Below, one piece after another: positions 9,047 through 17,822 of a DNA stretch of 64,000 nucleotides. The notes under the pieces were generated by a model. It was not told the origin of the DNA. It saw only the letters and a list, made by a program, of their open reading frames with translations, and did not search any database. The DNA is from CAIWHR01 sp963846855 (GTDB lineage Bacteria > Pseudomonadota > Gammaproteobacteria > Burkholderiales > Casimicrobiaceae): assembly GCA_963846855.1 (NCBI GenBank), contig CAWJXK010000007.1, positions 124,001 to 188,000 of the forward strand. Reading direction: 5' to 3'. The position numbers were made by a program, and so were the translations under genes. Within the stretch, counting starts at the first letter, position 1, and each line of letters starts with the position of its first letter.

Positions 9047-9874
9047 GTGGAGCATCCCTACGGCGTCCGCGACGTCGAGCGATTGCTGCGCCTGTCGCGC
9101 GGCACGATCCGGTCGCTGATCGCCGCGGGCTTCGTCGCGCCGGCGCGCGGACCGCGCGGCGCGTGGCAGTTCTCCTTCCAGGACCTGATCCTGCTGCGCA
9201 CCGCGCAGGCGCTGGCGGACGCGCAGGTGCCCAAGCGGCGGATCACGCGATCGCTGCGTGAGCTGCGCCGTCATCTGCCCGATGCGATGCCGCTGTCCGG
9301 ACTTTCCATCGGCGCCGTGGCGGATCGCGTCGTGGTGCGTGAGGGAGGCAGCCGCTGGCAGGCGGAATCGGGTCAATATCTGCTCGCGTTCGACGGCGAT
9401 CCCGCGGAAGGCGCGATGAGCGTGATCGAGCGCACCGAAGATGTCGAGCCGGCGAGCGGGGCGCAGGCATGGTTCGACCGCGGCGTCGCGCTCGAGCGGG
9501 CGGATCTCGATGGCGCGCTGCAGGCCTACGAGCAGGCCATCCGCGTCGACGCCGCATTCCTCGACGCGCACATCAACTTCGGGCGGCTGCTGCACGAATC
9601 GAAGCGTTACGCGAAAGCCGTGCAGGCCTACCGCGACGCGCTCGGCGCCTGCGGCCACGATCCGCTGTTGCTCTACAACCTCGGGGTCCTTTTCGAGGAC
9701 ATGGGCCGCGCGCCGGACGCGGTGCTCGCCTACGAGGCGGCGCTCGCCGGCGATCCCGATCTCGCGGATGGCCACTACAACCTGGCGCTGCTCTACGAAC
9801 GACTCGCGAAGCCGAAGGACGCGATCCGGCATATGGCGCGATACCGAATGCTCACCGGGAACCGGGCGAAGTAG
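9047..9874 (+). CDS. MerR-type HTH protein fused to TPR repeats
   Basis: A 275-residue protein with two parts. Residues 1-70 form a MerR-like winged helix (YGVRDVERLLRLSRGTIRSL, then LILLRTAQALADAQVPKRRI). Residues about 140-270 carry at least three tetratricopeptide repeats (AWFDRGVALERADLDGALQA, AHINFGRLLHESKRYAKAVQ, LLYNLGVLFEDMGRAPDAVL). The start is a GTG at 9047, 23 nt after ku, with no strong Shine-Dalgarno, so coupling to ku is possible. The pairing suggests a DNA-binding regulator or end-joining accessory protein controlled by protein-protein contacts, but its target is not visible from sequence. Confidence 0.75.
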   Translation: MEHPYGVRDVERLLRLSRGTIRSLIAAGFVAPARGPRGAWQFSFQDLILLRTAQALADAQVPKRRITRSLRELRRHLPDAMPLSGLSIGAVADRVVVREGGSRWQAESGQYLLAFDGDPAEGAMSVIERTEDVEPASGAQAWFDRGVALERADLDGALQAYEQAIRVDAAFLDAHINFGRLLHESKRYAKAVQAYRDALGACGHDPLLLYNLGVLFEDMGRAPDAVLAYEAALAGDPDLADGHYNLALLYERLAKPKDAIRHMARYRMLTGNRAK

Positions 9875-9900
9875 GAATTCGACGTCTGCAGGCAGCGGGA

Positions 9901-11244
9901 TCAATGCCCTTGCGACGGCACATCGTTGAATGCGGTCGGCCGCCTCAAATCCACGCCCTTGCTCGCCCGTTCGATCAGATCCCGACATACATCCTTGGCC
10001 TTCACGTCGGCTCGCGCCTGCCTTTGTGCAACAAAGGCCGCGCCGCATCGCGCATTCACATCCCCGGGACTCAACGCCAGTGCGCTGTCGAATGCGAGCT
10101 TCGCTTCCGAAAGGTGATCCAGTCGTGTATTGAGGATGCCGGCTTGGACGAAGCTGTAACCATCTTTGCTGTTCCAGTGCGTCGCCTCTTCGAAGGCGAG
10201 GAGCGCCTCGATCGGGGCATCCATATCCACACTGAGTTGCCCGAGGTTTCTCCAGAAGAGTGCGTTTTTCGGGGCCAGTTCCACCGCTTTTCTGGCTGCG
10301 GCGTGTGCGTCATCGAGTTGGTGCGTATTGACGTAGCCCATGCTGAGCTCGTTCCATGCCGTCGCGTTTTCGGGCTCCCTTGCCGTCCAGGCCGAGGCCT
10401 GCAGCACAACATCATTCCAGTTGTCGGCGTCCTTCAATCTCTGAACAGTCGTCCTGATATCCTGTCCCGCGCCCGGGCCCGCTGCTTTCGTCGATGCACC
10501 ATTGCTCGCCAGCGTCGCCTTGCCGCTGCCCACCGTTGGGCCGGACTGAGTTCCTCCGGGCGACCGCGACGCAACGATCGGCTCAACCGTCGGCCGGGAT
10601 GATGCGATGACCAGCGTGACGGCAATGACCAGGGAAATGAGCATTCCCAGGATTGTGATCGGTGAGCGGAGCCAGGCTCTGGCTGTGGTGTCGCGTCCGG
10701 CGCCCCGGCGTGCGGTATCCGAGGCCGCGTGGCGAGAGGCGGACGGAACGCGGGAAGGCGTCAACGCGTGCGCTCGGATCCTTTCTTGCTGTTGCACCCG
10801 GAGCGCCGTCGCGCGTGCTCGCAAGTAGTTTGGCATGGCCGCAGATTCGTCGCCTCCCGCCCCGACGAAAGCCCGCGCCCAAAGAGGCTGGTCGATTCGG
10901 CCGTCTTCGAATTCCATCTTCGCCATGGCAATGTAATCGATTGTGCTCGTCGTCCCGGATGCCAGGGCGAACGTCCGGGCCACGAATGCCGTGTTAGCCG
11001 CATGCGTCGACGGCCCCGGCGCCGGTAACGAGTCCTGAACGAGTTCGAGCTTCGACCGGCCGTCAGATGGAAATTTGTTCAGTGCTTGTCGGCGACCGGC
11101 CTTCACGGCCGGTGTTGCGACACGCTCCAGGAGCGCTTCGATTTCCGCCGCTCTGTCAACGCCGGATTTGTCATGCGGCAACGCAATCGATACCGCATTC
11201 CGACGCGCGCTCGGGATGTCCGTTGAATCACGGTGACGTTTCAC
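9901..11244 (-). CDS. membrane-anchored TPR protein
   Basis: A 447-residue protein. Residues about 1-190 are an unclassified soluble part (containing TIDYIAMAKMEFEDGRIDQ). One transmembrane helix follows (SPITILGMLISLVIAVTLVI, near residues 193-214), then a Ser/Gly-rich linker. A C-terminal TPR region (AWNELSMGYVNTHQLDDAHA, LFWRNLGQLSVDMDAPIEAL, FVQAGILNTRLDHLSEAKLA) ends the protein. Likely topology is cytoplasmic N-terminus and periplasmic TPRs. The start is a GTG at 11244 with GGAGG 8 nt upstream. The GTG overlaps the stop of the frameshifted upstream hydrolase. It is convergent with the ku-side MerR/TPR gene; function is unknown. Confidence 0.7.
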   Translation of the reverse strand: MKRHRDSTDIPSARRNAVSIALPHDKSGVDRAAEIEALLERVATPAVKAGRRQALNKFPSDGRSKLELVQDSLPAPGPSTHAANTAFVARTFALASGTTSTIDYIAMAKMEFEDGRIDQPLWARAFVGAGGDESAAMPNYLRARATALRVQQQERIRAHALTPSRVPSASRHAASDTARRGAGRDTTARAWLRSPITILGMLISLVIAVTLVIASSRPTVEPIVASRSPGGTQSGPTVGSGKATLASNGASTKAAGPGAGQDIRTTVQRLKDADNWNDVVLQASAWTAREPENATAWNELSMGYVNTHQLDDAHAAARKAVELAPKNALFWRNLGQLSVDMDAPIEALLAFEEATHWNSKDGYSFVQAGILNTRLDHLSEAKLAFDSALALSPGDVNARCGAAFVAQRQARADVKAKDVCRDLIERASKGVDLRRPTAFNDVPSQGH

Positions 11245-12434
11245 GGCATGGACCTCCGTAAGAGGTCGCCGGAAGTGACGTGAATGCGATGCGACGTCAA
11301 GATATCGTGCGCCTTGTGCGACGCCGGTATCCCGACGGCAACCCCGCTACCCCGTGCGTAAGCGTTGGGCCGGAGGCTTTGCGTCACTGCCTTGCGACAG
11401 TTTTGCCAAACAATCCAGACACTTCGCGGCCACACGGCCCGGCTGCGGTCCACGTGTGGTCCATGAGGGAAAATGTGATCCCGGAGGGACCTGTTGTCAA
11501 GAAGGGGAGCCAGGCGGCATCCGGCTTCCGGGCGAGCTTGTTGTGACTGTGCCAAGTCCTTATAAGCTTTTGATTGATAGCGCGCCAAATCAGTGCACGA
11601 TCGCCTCATGACCGCCGCGCGGCAAGAAACGCCGCAATCCCATCCCAGAATGCAGTTCGGGCCGCTCAGCGTGTTGTGATCGGTCTCCGGCACGACGAGC
11701 CACGTCTTCGGTCCCGCCCACGCATCGTAGAGCGACTGTGAACGCTCGACCGGAATGATCGAATCATGCTCGGCGACGATCGCGAGCAGCGACGCGTGCA
11801 CGTTTCGCGCGTCCGCGGCTGAGTCGAAGCGATGGCGCAACAGCAGCGAGACCGGCAGAAGCGGATAGTGGGTGCGTCCCAGCGCGACCAGGCTGTCGTA
11901 AGGGGAGGCGAGGATGACACCGGCGAGCGGCCGTGCGGCGGCGAGCTTCACCGCGACGCCGGTGCCGAGGCTGCGGCCGAACGCGACGATCCGCCGCGAG
12001 TCGACGTCGGATCGCGCGGCGATCGTGTCGTAGATCACCAACGCGTCGGAGACGAGCGCCGACTCGCTGGGCGCTCCCTCGCTGGTGCCGTAGCCGCGAT
12101 AGTTGATCGCGACGATCGTCCAGTCGCGCGGCCAGCGCGGATCGGCGAGCGTCCCCGAGACCTCTTCCGCATTGCCGCCGAAATACATGACCGCCGGCGC
12201 GGGCGTGGGGCTCGCGACGCGGATCCATCCGCGCAGCTTCGTGCCGTCGGCGGCGACGATCTCGAGCGGTTGCGCGTCCGCCGGCAGATGCGCGGTCGAG
12301 GCGACCGGCTGTGGCATGAAGATCAGCCGGTCCTGCGAGAGCCACACCAAGGCGCATCCGCCGAACAGGGCGGCGGCAACGATAACGATCCAGAGCATCA
12401 GCGGGCGGCTGGCGGGAGACGCGGGCGGCGTCAT
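11241..12434 (-). CDS. alpha/beta hydrolase (BEM46/ABHD-like), C-terminus frameshifted
   Basis: The first 270 residues form a membrane-anchored serine hydrolase. There is an N-terminal helix (LMLWIVIVAAALFGGCALVW), MYFGGNAEEVS at the oxyanion region, NYRGYGTSEG, the nucleophile elbow FGRSLGTGVAVKLA, the Asp in VAEHDSIIPVERS, and the His in ETDHNTLSG. After that the frame as written runs 120 residues into a Cys/Arg-rich tail of no family character. Dropping one base near 11654 gives NAFWDGIAAFLAARRS and a stop at 11606-11608, the normal family ending. So this is a one-base insertion, real or from assembly. The start ATG at 12434 precedes the anchor helix. A substrate cannot be named. Confidence 0.75.
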   Translation of the reverse strand: MTPPASPASRPLMLWIVIVAAALFGGCALVWLSQDRLIFMPQPVASTAHLPADAQPLEIVAADGTKLRGWIRVASPTPAPAVMYFGGNAEEVSGTLADPRWPRDWTIVAINYRGYGTSEGAPSESALVSDALVIYDTIAARSDVDSRRIVAFGRSLGTGVAVKLAAARPLAGVILASPYDSLVALGRTHYPLLPVSLLLRHRFDSAADARNVHASLLAIVAEHDSIIPVERSQSLYDAWAGPKTWLVVPETDHNTLSGPNCILGWDCGVSCRAAVMRRSCTDLARYQSKAYKDLAQSQQARPEAGCRLAPLLDNRSLRDHIFPHGPHVDRSRAVWPRSVWIVWQNCRKAVTQSLRPNAYARGSGVAVGIPASHKAHDILTSHRIHVTSGDLLRRSMP

Positions 12435-12852
12435 GGCGGCGATTATGGCAGGGGCAGGCAGAAAGCCTTCTCCTTTATTGGATGCGCGCATCCGTCAGTC
12501 CGGGTGCACCCGTCAGCCGGTCGGCCGATTGCGCTGGCCTCCTTAGCGGCGCCGGTGCAGAGCGCTTCGTCACGTTCGACGCAAAATTGGTGAAGCGCGC
12601 GCGCAGCGTGGCCCCTGTGCCGGTCGCGCTCGCCTGAGCGCATCGGACGGCAGTCGGACACGACCGCCCGTCCGCGCGCGCTTCGCCGGAGAGCATCGCG
12701 CAGGCCTGCCACCTCTCCCCACGTTACCCCGGCGCGCGTGAATATTCGCGTGGCGCCGCACCGCCAAGCGGTTGTAACTTTGCCGTCGTGCGCTTGACTC
12801 CGTGCACGGCGTTCGTCGGCGCACGGAGCGAATCCGGACGAAGGAGATCGCG
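12435..12852. other. intergenic region before the PLD gene
   Basis: These 418 nt lie between divergent genes. The frames here translate to Arg/Ala-rich shadows. TTGTAAC near 12773 and TTGACT near 12793 are isolated -35-like elements without convincing -10 partners. I see no RNA gene. Confidence 0.4.
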
Positions 12853-14601
12853 ATGGCGAAAACCGAAGTGCGTGCCTATTGCAGTCCCACCTGCGTGCTG
12901 CTGGCGTTCAACTGGGAGGACGGCACGAAGCATCCGGACTTCCTCGGCTTCGCGATCCAGCGCGACCCCGGCTACGGCAAGGACGGCAAGCCGCAGTTCC
13001 TGTTCAACAAGATCGACTTCGTCCCGCTGACCAAGGCGTCGAAGCCCAAAGGCAGCGACAAGGCGCCGATCCAGAAATTCAACTGGTGGGACGGCGGGCT
13101 CAAGACCGCCGACCGTGGAAAGAAGTTCACGTACACGGTCACGCCGGTCCTCGGCACCGGCGCCAAGGATCTCAACCTGCAGAAGGCCTCCGCCGGCTCG
13201 GTGAAGGTCACGATTCCTCCGATCGAGGACCACGGCATCGCGACGTACTTCAACCGCGCGGTGGTGAGCGCCCAGAGCTTCACCGAGCTCAAGAACGGCG
13301 GCGCGTCGCTCGAAAAGCAGATGGACTGGCTCGCCAACGGGCTCGACGGGTCGGTGAAGGACGTGCTGACCGGCGCCGACGCATTCCAGTGCGCGATCTA
13401 TCACCTGACCGATCAGCGGTGGGTGCTGCCGGCGTTCAAGCAGTTCAAGGGCAGCGCCTCGATCGTCTATTTCGATCGGACCAATGCGAATCCCAAGCGC
13501 GCCGACCACGCGTCGCAGGGAGGGCTCACGTTTCTCGGCAAGAAGCCCAAGTTTGCGACGCACAAGCGCACCAAGATCTCTGCGCTGATGCATGACAAGT
13601 TCATCATTCCGACCAAGGGAGGCAAGGAGCGCGGCGTGCTGATGGGCTCCACTAATTTCACGCCGGAGGCGTTCACCGTCCAGGCCAACCTGCTGCACAT
13701 TTTCGCGTCGCCGCAAATGGCGCGCGCGTACTCGGCGCGCCACGCCCTTCTCGCGCCAGACCCGGACATGAAGGCGACGACCAAGCACACCGGCTGGACG
13801 AAGATCACCGACGTTCCCGATTCGAAGGTGCGGCTCATCTTCTGCCCGGAGCCCGGCAAGCAGCGGGTGTTCCTCGACACGGTCGTCGACGCCGTCAAGC
13901 ACGCGAAATCGTCGGTGCTGTTCTGCATGTTCACCGCGACCGATCCGGCGCTGCTGCCCGCGATCTTCGCCGCCGGCGACAGCGGCAAGCTGATCTACGG
14001 GATGATCAACTCGATTCCCGATCCGGACGCGAAGCCGGCGAAGCCCAAGAAAGGCAAGGCGAAGGGACCCACGCCCGCGCACCAGGTGGCGGTGACGCTG
14101 TACAACCGGTCGCGCCACGAGCGCGATACGCTCTCCTACGATTACTTCGACCCGGCCACGGCGCCGGCGGGCTTCCTGCCCGAGTTCCGCACGATCAACG
14201 TGAGCAAGTTCAGCGGCGGCAAGGGTCCGCCGGTGGCGGTGCACATCCATCACAAGTTCATCGTGATCGACGGCGACACGCCGAACCCGACGATCTACAC
14301 GGGCTCGGCGAACTTCAGCAGCAATTCGGAGAACAGGAACGACGAGAACGTCCTGGAGATCAAGGGCAATACTCGGCTCGCGCAAGCCTACGTCGCCGAA
14401 TTCATGCGGATCTACGGGCACTACCGGGCACGCGCCCTGTGGGCGCAGGACCATCCGCATCCCAAAGGCAAGGTCACGTCGAAAAAGACCGCGGGACCGA
14501 AGCACGACCCGATCCTCATCAAGACGACGCGCGACGCCTGGGCGAAGAGTGCCTACACCAAGGGCACCGCCGCGTTCCGGGCGCGCACACAGTTGCTGTA
14601 G
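12853..14601 (+). CDS. phospholipase D superfamily protein with two HKD motifs
   Basis: A 582-residue protein with two PLD half-sites: LMHDKFIIPTKGGKERGVLM followed by GSTNF (His247, Lys249), and HIHHKFIVIDGD followed by YTGSANFSSNS (His466, Lys468). Two HxK sites in one chain form one active site in PLD-type phospholipases, cardiolipin synthases and some nucleases, acting through a phosphohistidine intermediate. There is no signal peptide or membrane helix, so the protein is probably cytosolic or exported by a non-Sec route. Residues 1-140 are a beta-rich domain of unknown type. AAGGAGA sits 6 nt before the ATG. The substrate (lipid or DNA) is undecided. Confidence 0.85.
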   Translation: MAKTEVRAYCSPTCVLLAFNWEDGTKHPDFLGFAIQRDPGYGKDGKPQFLFNKIDFVPLTKASKPKGSDKAPIQKFNWWDGGLKTADRGKKFTYTVTPVLGTGAKDLNLQKASAGSVKVTIPPIEDHGIATYFNRAVVSAQSFTELKNGGASLEKQMDWLANGLDGSVKDVLTGADAFQCAIYHLTDQRWVLPAFKQFKGSASIVYFDRTNANPKRADHASQGGLTFLGKKPKFATHKRTKISALMHDKFIIPTKGGKERGVLMGSTNFTPEAFTVQANLLHIFASPQMARAYSARHALLAPDPDMKATTKHTGWTKITDVPDSKVRLIFCPEPGKQRVFLDTVVDAVKHAKSSVLFCMFTATDPALLPAIFAAGDSGKLIYGMINSIPDPDAKPAKPKKGKAKGPTPAHQVAVTLYNRSRHERDTLSYDYFDPATAPAGFLPEFRTINVSKFSGGKGPPVAVHIHHKFIVIDGDTPNPTIYTGSANFSSNSENRNDENVLEIKGNTRLAQAYVAEFMRIYGHYRARALWAQDHPHPKGKVTSKKTAGPKHDPILIKTTRDAWAKSAYTKGTAAFRARTQLL

Positions 14602-14668
14602 CGAGACGGTGCGCGCGGGGCGTGTCCGGACGACGGGCGCCTCGATCGTGCGCGGTTGATCGGAGCGG

Positions 14669-14698
14669 ATGGCCGCGCAAGGCGGCCATTCTCTTTCT
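14669..14698 (+). terminator. candidate intrinsic terminator after the PLD gene
   Basis: A perfect 8-bp stem ATGGCCGC/GCGGCCAT with a 5-nt loop (GCAAG) is followed by a pyrimidine run TCTCTTTCT. It lies 68 nt past the stop. The tail is only moderately T-rich, so termination strength is uncertain. Confidence 0.5.
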
Positions 14699-14915
14699 CG
14701 TCCGGGGCCGGCGCCGGTCCGGGTCCTGCGCGCACGAATCGGGCAGGTCTTTCCGCCCGAGGCCATCTTTTCCGCGTTTTCCCGCGCATTGACGGTCGAC
14801 ACGCATTTTCAATCGCGGGCGTTCGCGGACGGGCATCCGATCAACGTGCTCAATCCGTAGCCTGCGCGGCCTGCTGTAGACTGAGCTCGATATCCCACCG
14901 CGAATCGACGAACCG

Positions 14916-15182
14916 ATGGTCAACGAGAAGATCGCCGTACGCATCACCGAAAGCGGCAAGACGCTGGACGTCGTCGTGCTGAACAAGCGCGCCGAACGGA
15001 TCGAGGTGGTGCTGGGCGAAGGCGTGCACAGCGTGCGCTGCGAGCTCCTGCCGACGCGCAACCGCCTCGCCTACGCGGGCAGCGCGATGGGGCGCGAGAT
15101 CGTCTACGAGCGCAGCTGCGCCGACGTGAAGGCGGACATCGAGCGCGCCAATCCGGTTTATCGCGATTCCGGCCGGCGCTGA
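14916..15182 (+). CDS. small conserved hypothetical protein
   Basis: An 88-residue soluble protein, MVNEKIAVRITESGKTLDVV followed by VLNKRAERIEVVLGEGVHSV, ending with DVKADIERANP. The alternating beta strands with an ordered codon pattern and the compact acidic/basic composition look like a real gene rather than a shadow. I recall similar small proteins in betaproteobacteria but know no function. It has no signal peptide or cysteine cluster (one Cys near residue 42, one near 68). The ATG at 14916 is the only good start. It stands alone between the PLD gene and a reverse-strand exported-protein gene. Confidence 0.6.
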   Translation: MVNEKIAVRITESGKTLDVVVLNKRAERIEVVLGEGVHSVRCELLPTRNRLAYAGSAMGREIVYERSCADVKADIERANPVYRDSGRR

Positions 15183-15285
15183 CCGCACGAGCGCTGCCTC
15201 CGATCGCGGGCGCTGCGTCCGCGTATCGCGCTCTTATGGCGCGGCAAAGTTCGCGTCTGACCACGCGCCCCGCAGCGGAACGGGA

Positions 15286-16395
15286 TCAGTTGGTCACCGA
15301 CACCGGCAATTGAAGAGCCTTCCAGGGCAACAGGTTCATCGGCTGTTGCACGCCGTCGACCGTGTACGTGGCGAGATCGGCGTCATCGGCCGCCGCGGTA
15401 AGGAGGAATGGGCCGGTTCCGAAAGCGGAATCGAGCCGGACGACCCAATTGACCACGCGTTCGTTGTTGACGACGGTGTTGCTGAGCTGGCCCACGTTGA
15501 CCGTCACGTTGCCGTTGACGAGATTCCCACCGGCGCTGCGCGCCTTGCAATTCGTGGTCTGGACAACTCGCAGACACACCTGAGCGTCGGTTGTGAGCGT
15601 CACCTTGAATACGCTGAGGTTGATCGAGATGCCGGGAAAGCCCTTCAAGCCCGGGAATTGCGGGATTCCCGGCGCCGGAAAGATCGAGCCCGGATTGGGC
15701 GCGCTGCCGCCCGGGACGGCCCCGATCGTGAGGCGTTGAGTCAACTCGAGCGATGGCGTGACGATATCCGTGGGCGGGAACATATCCGCGTAGCGCGCAA
15801 TCAACGTATGAAATTGTCCCTTGTTCAGCGACGTGGGCGCGGCGCCGTTTTCCGTAATGCTCACGGCTTCGGCCTTCAAGGTGTCGTTGATCTGCACGGT
15901 GGATTGGCCCGAGAAGCCTTGCGGGAACAGCTGGCGGGTCGATCTGAGTCTTGGGTCGCCGTCCGCGTTCTCTCCCGCAACGCTGTAGAAGTAGCCGAAC
16001 GTATCCAGCGGTAGGGTGCCGTTGCATCCGTTGGAATCGGGCGGTATCACGGTAATGTCGCCGGAATAATGACCGGTCGGGATGAACCTGGTCCGGATGG
16101 TGACGCGGCCGTTTGGAAGCGTCCCTTTTTCGTAGACCGTGATGACTTCTTCGGTGAGCTGGACATTTGCCGTCGGCGTAAGGAAAGGCTGACCCGACGG
16201 CGGGCATTGCTCGAATCCGCCGGCGACGCCGACCGTCAGTCCGGCCGGCAGGCCGTCGACCGCAAACTTCACGAGGACGGGGTTGGCCGCCCACGAATTC
16301 ATGCTGGCGAATGCGGCGATTGCCATTGGCATCAAGAGCATGCCGAGACGACGACGTGAACCCGCGCTGCGGCGCTCTTGGGGTCCTGCGTTCAT
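15286..16395 (-). CDS. exported protein of unknown function
   Basis: A 369-residue protein with a twin-Arg-rich N-region and a hydrophobic core (LGMLLMPMAIAAFASMNSWA, cleavage after SWA near residue 36). The mature part is beta-rich, with repeated strand-like segments (VKFAVDGLPAGLTVGVAGGF, VQLTEEVITVYEKGTLPNGR, TVNVGQLSNTVVNNERVVNW). It has scattered cysteines that could pair in the periplasm. I do not recognise a family. The start at 16395 is supported by GGGAGG 6-7 nt upstream. A 7-bp inverted repeat (16407-16421) lies directly upstream and could be an operator. The next upstream gene is the basic H1-like protein on the same strand. Confidence 0.65.
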   Translation of the reverse strand: MNAGPQERRSAGSRRRLGMLLMPMAIAAFASMNSWAANPVLVKFAVDGLPAGLTVGVAGGFEQCPPSGQPFLTPTANVQLTEEVITVYEKGTLPNGRVTIRTRFIPTGHYSGDITVIPPDSNGCNGTLPLDTFGYFYSVAGENADGDPRLRSTRQLFPQGFSGQSTVQINDTLKAEAVSITENGAAPTSLNKGQFHTLIARYADMFPPTDIVTPSLELTQRLTIGAVPGGSAPNPGSIFPAPGIPQFPGLKGFPGISINLSVFKVTLTTDAQVCLRVVQTTNCKARSAGGNLVNGNVTVNVGQLSNTVVNNERVVNWVVRLDSAFGTGPFLLTAAADDADLATYTVDGVQQPMNLLPWKALQLPVSVTN

Positions 16396-16406
16396 GGCCA
16401 CCTCCC

Positions 16407-16421
16407 TTTGTGGACCACAAA
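16407..16421 (-). promoter_or_regulatory. inverted repeat upstream of the exported-protein gene
   Basis: TTTGTGG-a-CCACAAA is a perfect 7-bp palindrome with a one-base centre, 12 nt before the start codon and overlapping the region just 5' of the Shine-Dalgarno. It could bind a dimeric regulator or block the ribosome site. Its role is inference only. Confidence 0.3.
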
Positions 16422-16484
16422 AGTCTACCCCCTTCGCCTCGGCGGTGGAAGGGCGCCTGCCTGGCGGATAAGGCGTCGCTATTT

Positions 16485-16928
16485 CTATTTCGTCGACTTC
16501 TTTGCGGTTTTTCTTTTGGCCGGTTTCCGGGTGGGCTTCTTCGCGGCCTTGCTCACCGTCTTTCTCACAGCAGCCTTGCGGGTCGTCTTCTTGGCGGCCT
16601 TCTTCGCTGTCCTTTTCCCCGTGGGCTGCGTCCCCGTCGGACGTGGATTCGAAACCAGCCTCACCGCTCGTTTGGCCGCCCGTCCCGCTGCGGCGACTGC
16701 GCCCTTCACCGAACGCTTGACGGACTTGACGGCGCCTTTCGCCGCCTTCCTGACCTTCTTCTCGATGGGCCCCTGCGCCGCTTCTTTTTCGGCTTTCGAC
16801 TTGTGGCGCAAGTCGGCAGCGTGCGCGCGTTGGTACGTCTGGATGTCCTTGAACTTGCCGCTGCTGTCGCGAACGGCATAGAGCTTGGTGCCGGATCTGC
16901 TTCTCATCGTCGTGCGTCGTATCGCCAT
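16485..16928 (-). CDS. Lys/Ala-rich histone H1-like basic protein
   Basis: A 147-residue protein. Residues 1-50 are a compact conserved-looking part (GTKLYAVRDSSGKFKDIQTY, then AHAADLRHKSKAEKEAA). From about residue 50 on the chain is a run of K/A/R/T-rich repeats (KKAAKKTTRKAAVRK and similar), like eukaryotic H1 tails and bacterial H1-like or AlgP-like proteins. Such tails bind DNA non-specifically and can compact it. The start ATG at 16928 was chosen because upstream in-frame codons add an unrelated leader. The N-terminal part is not a known DNA-binding fold, so nucleoid binding by the tail is inference. Confidence 0.65.
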   Translation of the reverse strand: MAIRRTTMRSRSGTKLYAVRDSSGKFKDIQTYQRAHAADLRHKSKAEKEAAQGPIEKKVRKAAKGAVKSVKRSVKGAVAAAGRAAKRAVRLVSNPRPTGTQPTGKRTAKKAAKKTTRKAAVRKTVSKAAKKPTRKPAKRKTAKKSTK

Positions 16929-17055
16929 GGCGGCTCCTGTCTGGAATGCGGGGCGTCGGCGCGTATCCGCTCCGAACAACCTCCATTATTCACAACGCGG
17001 CGCGCCTTGTCATCACCGCGAACCGGAGCATCGCATTTCTTCCGCGCGAATCGGC

Positions 17056-17793
17056 TCACCGCTTCGTGACGGAGGCGCGCCCACGTCGCGGTTTGACGAG
17101 GGCATGGCTGCGCACGCCGCCGAGAAAGAGGTCGACGGTGTCGCGCGCCCAGCGGTCCTGCGCGGCGGGTGTCATCGGCGGACCGAGGCCGAGGGCGCGC
17201 CGTTGCGGCACGCTCAGCACCATCTGCAGGAACTGCTCGGCGGCGAATCGCGGATCGGCAACCGCCAGCGTGCCCGCGCGGGTCTCGCGCGCGAGCAGAC
17301 CGGCGATGAGCGCGATCGCCTCGCCGGTTGCGCCTTCGGCTGCGACCGCGGCGGCCAGCTTCGGAAAGCGCGTGGATTCGCCGACGATCAGGCGATGCAC
17401 TGCAAGCGCCTGCGGCATCAGTGCCGCGTGCAGAATGATGCCGGCGAGTCCCAGCAGGATGGCGCGCACGTCCGCTCCCGCGAGCCGCGGCATCGCGGCG
17501 GGCGGCGGCCGCAGTCCCTCGATGATCCGGTGGAGGACGGCGCCGAACAGCGCCGCCTTGTTGTCGAAGCGGTGATAGAAGGTCCGCTTCGAAATGCGCG
17601 CTCGCGCGGCCACCGCGTCGATGCTGGTGCCGCCGTAGCCGTGCGCGAGGAAGAGGTCGGCGGCCGCGTCGAGGATGCGATCGCGAAGCTGCGCGGCTTC
17701 CTCGCGCGAGGGGCGGCCGCCGCGAGGACGAATCCCCGCGGTCGGTGCCTTGCCGGATGTGCGTGCCGCCTTGCGCCTGGTCGCGGGAGGCAC
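17056..17793 (-). CDS. TetR family transcriptional regulator
   Basis: A 245-residue regulator. The N-terminal helix-turn-helix reads RDRILDAAADLFLAHGYGGT, then SIDAVAARARISKRTFYHRF (about residues 35-75), with the FYHRFDNKAALF signature of TetR proteins. The C-terminal helical ligand/dimer domain resembles TetR_C members such as the AefR-like group (HRLIVGESTRFPKLA). I chose the GTG at 17793 because no ATG is available before the HTH. A basic linker (ATRRKAARTSGK) precedes the HTH. The gene is 29 nt downstream of the Gly/Tyr-rich exported-protein gene on the same strand and might regulate it. The inducer is unknown. Confidence 0.8.
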   Translation of the reverse strand: MPPATRRKAARTSGKAPTAGIRPRGGRPSREEAAQLRDRILDAAADLFLAHGYGGTSIDAVAARARISKRTFYHRFDNKAALFGAVLHRIIEGLRPPPAAMPRLAGADVRAILLGLAGIILHAALMPQALAVHRLIVGESTRFPKLAAAVAAEGATGEAIALIAGLLARETRAGTLAVADPRFAAEQFLQMVLSVPQRRALGLGPPMTPAAQDRWARDTVDLFLGGVRSHALVKPRRGRASVTKR

Positions 17794-17822
17794 GTCAGAT
17801 GGCGACGCGCCCGGCGCGCGGC

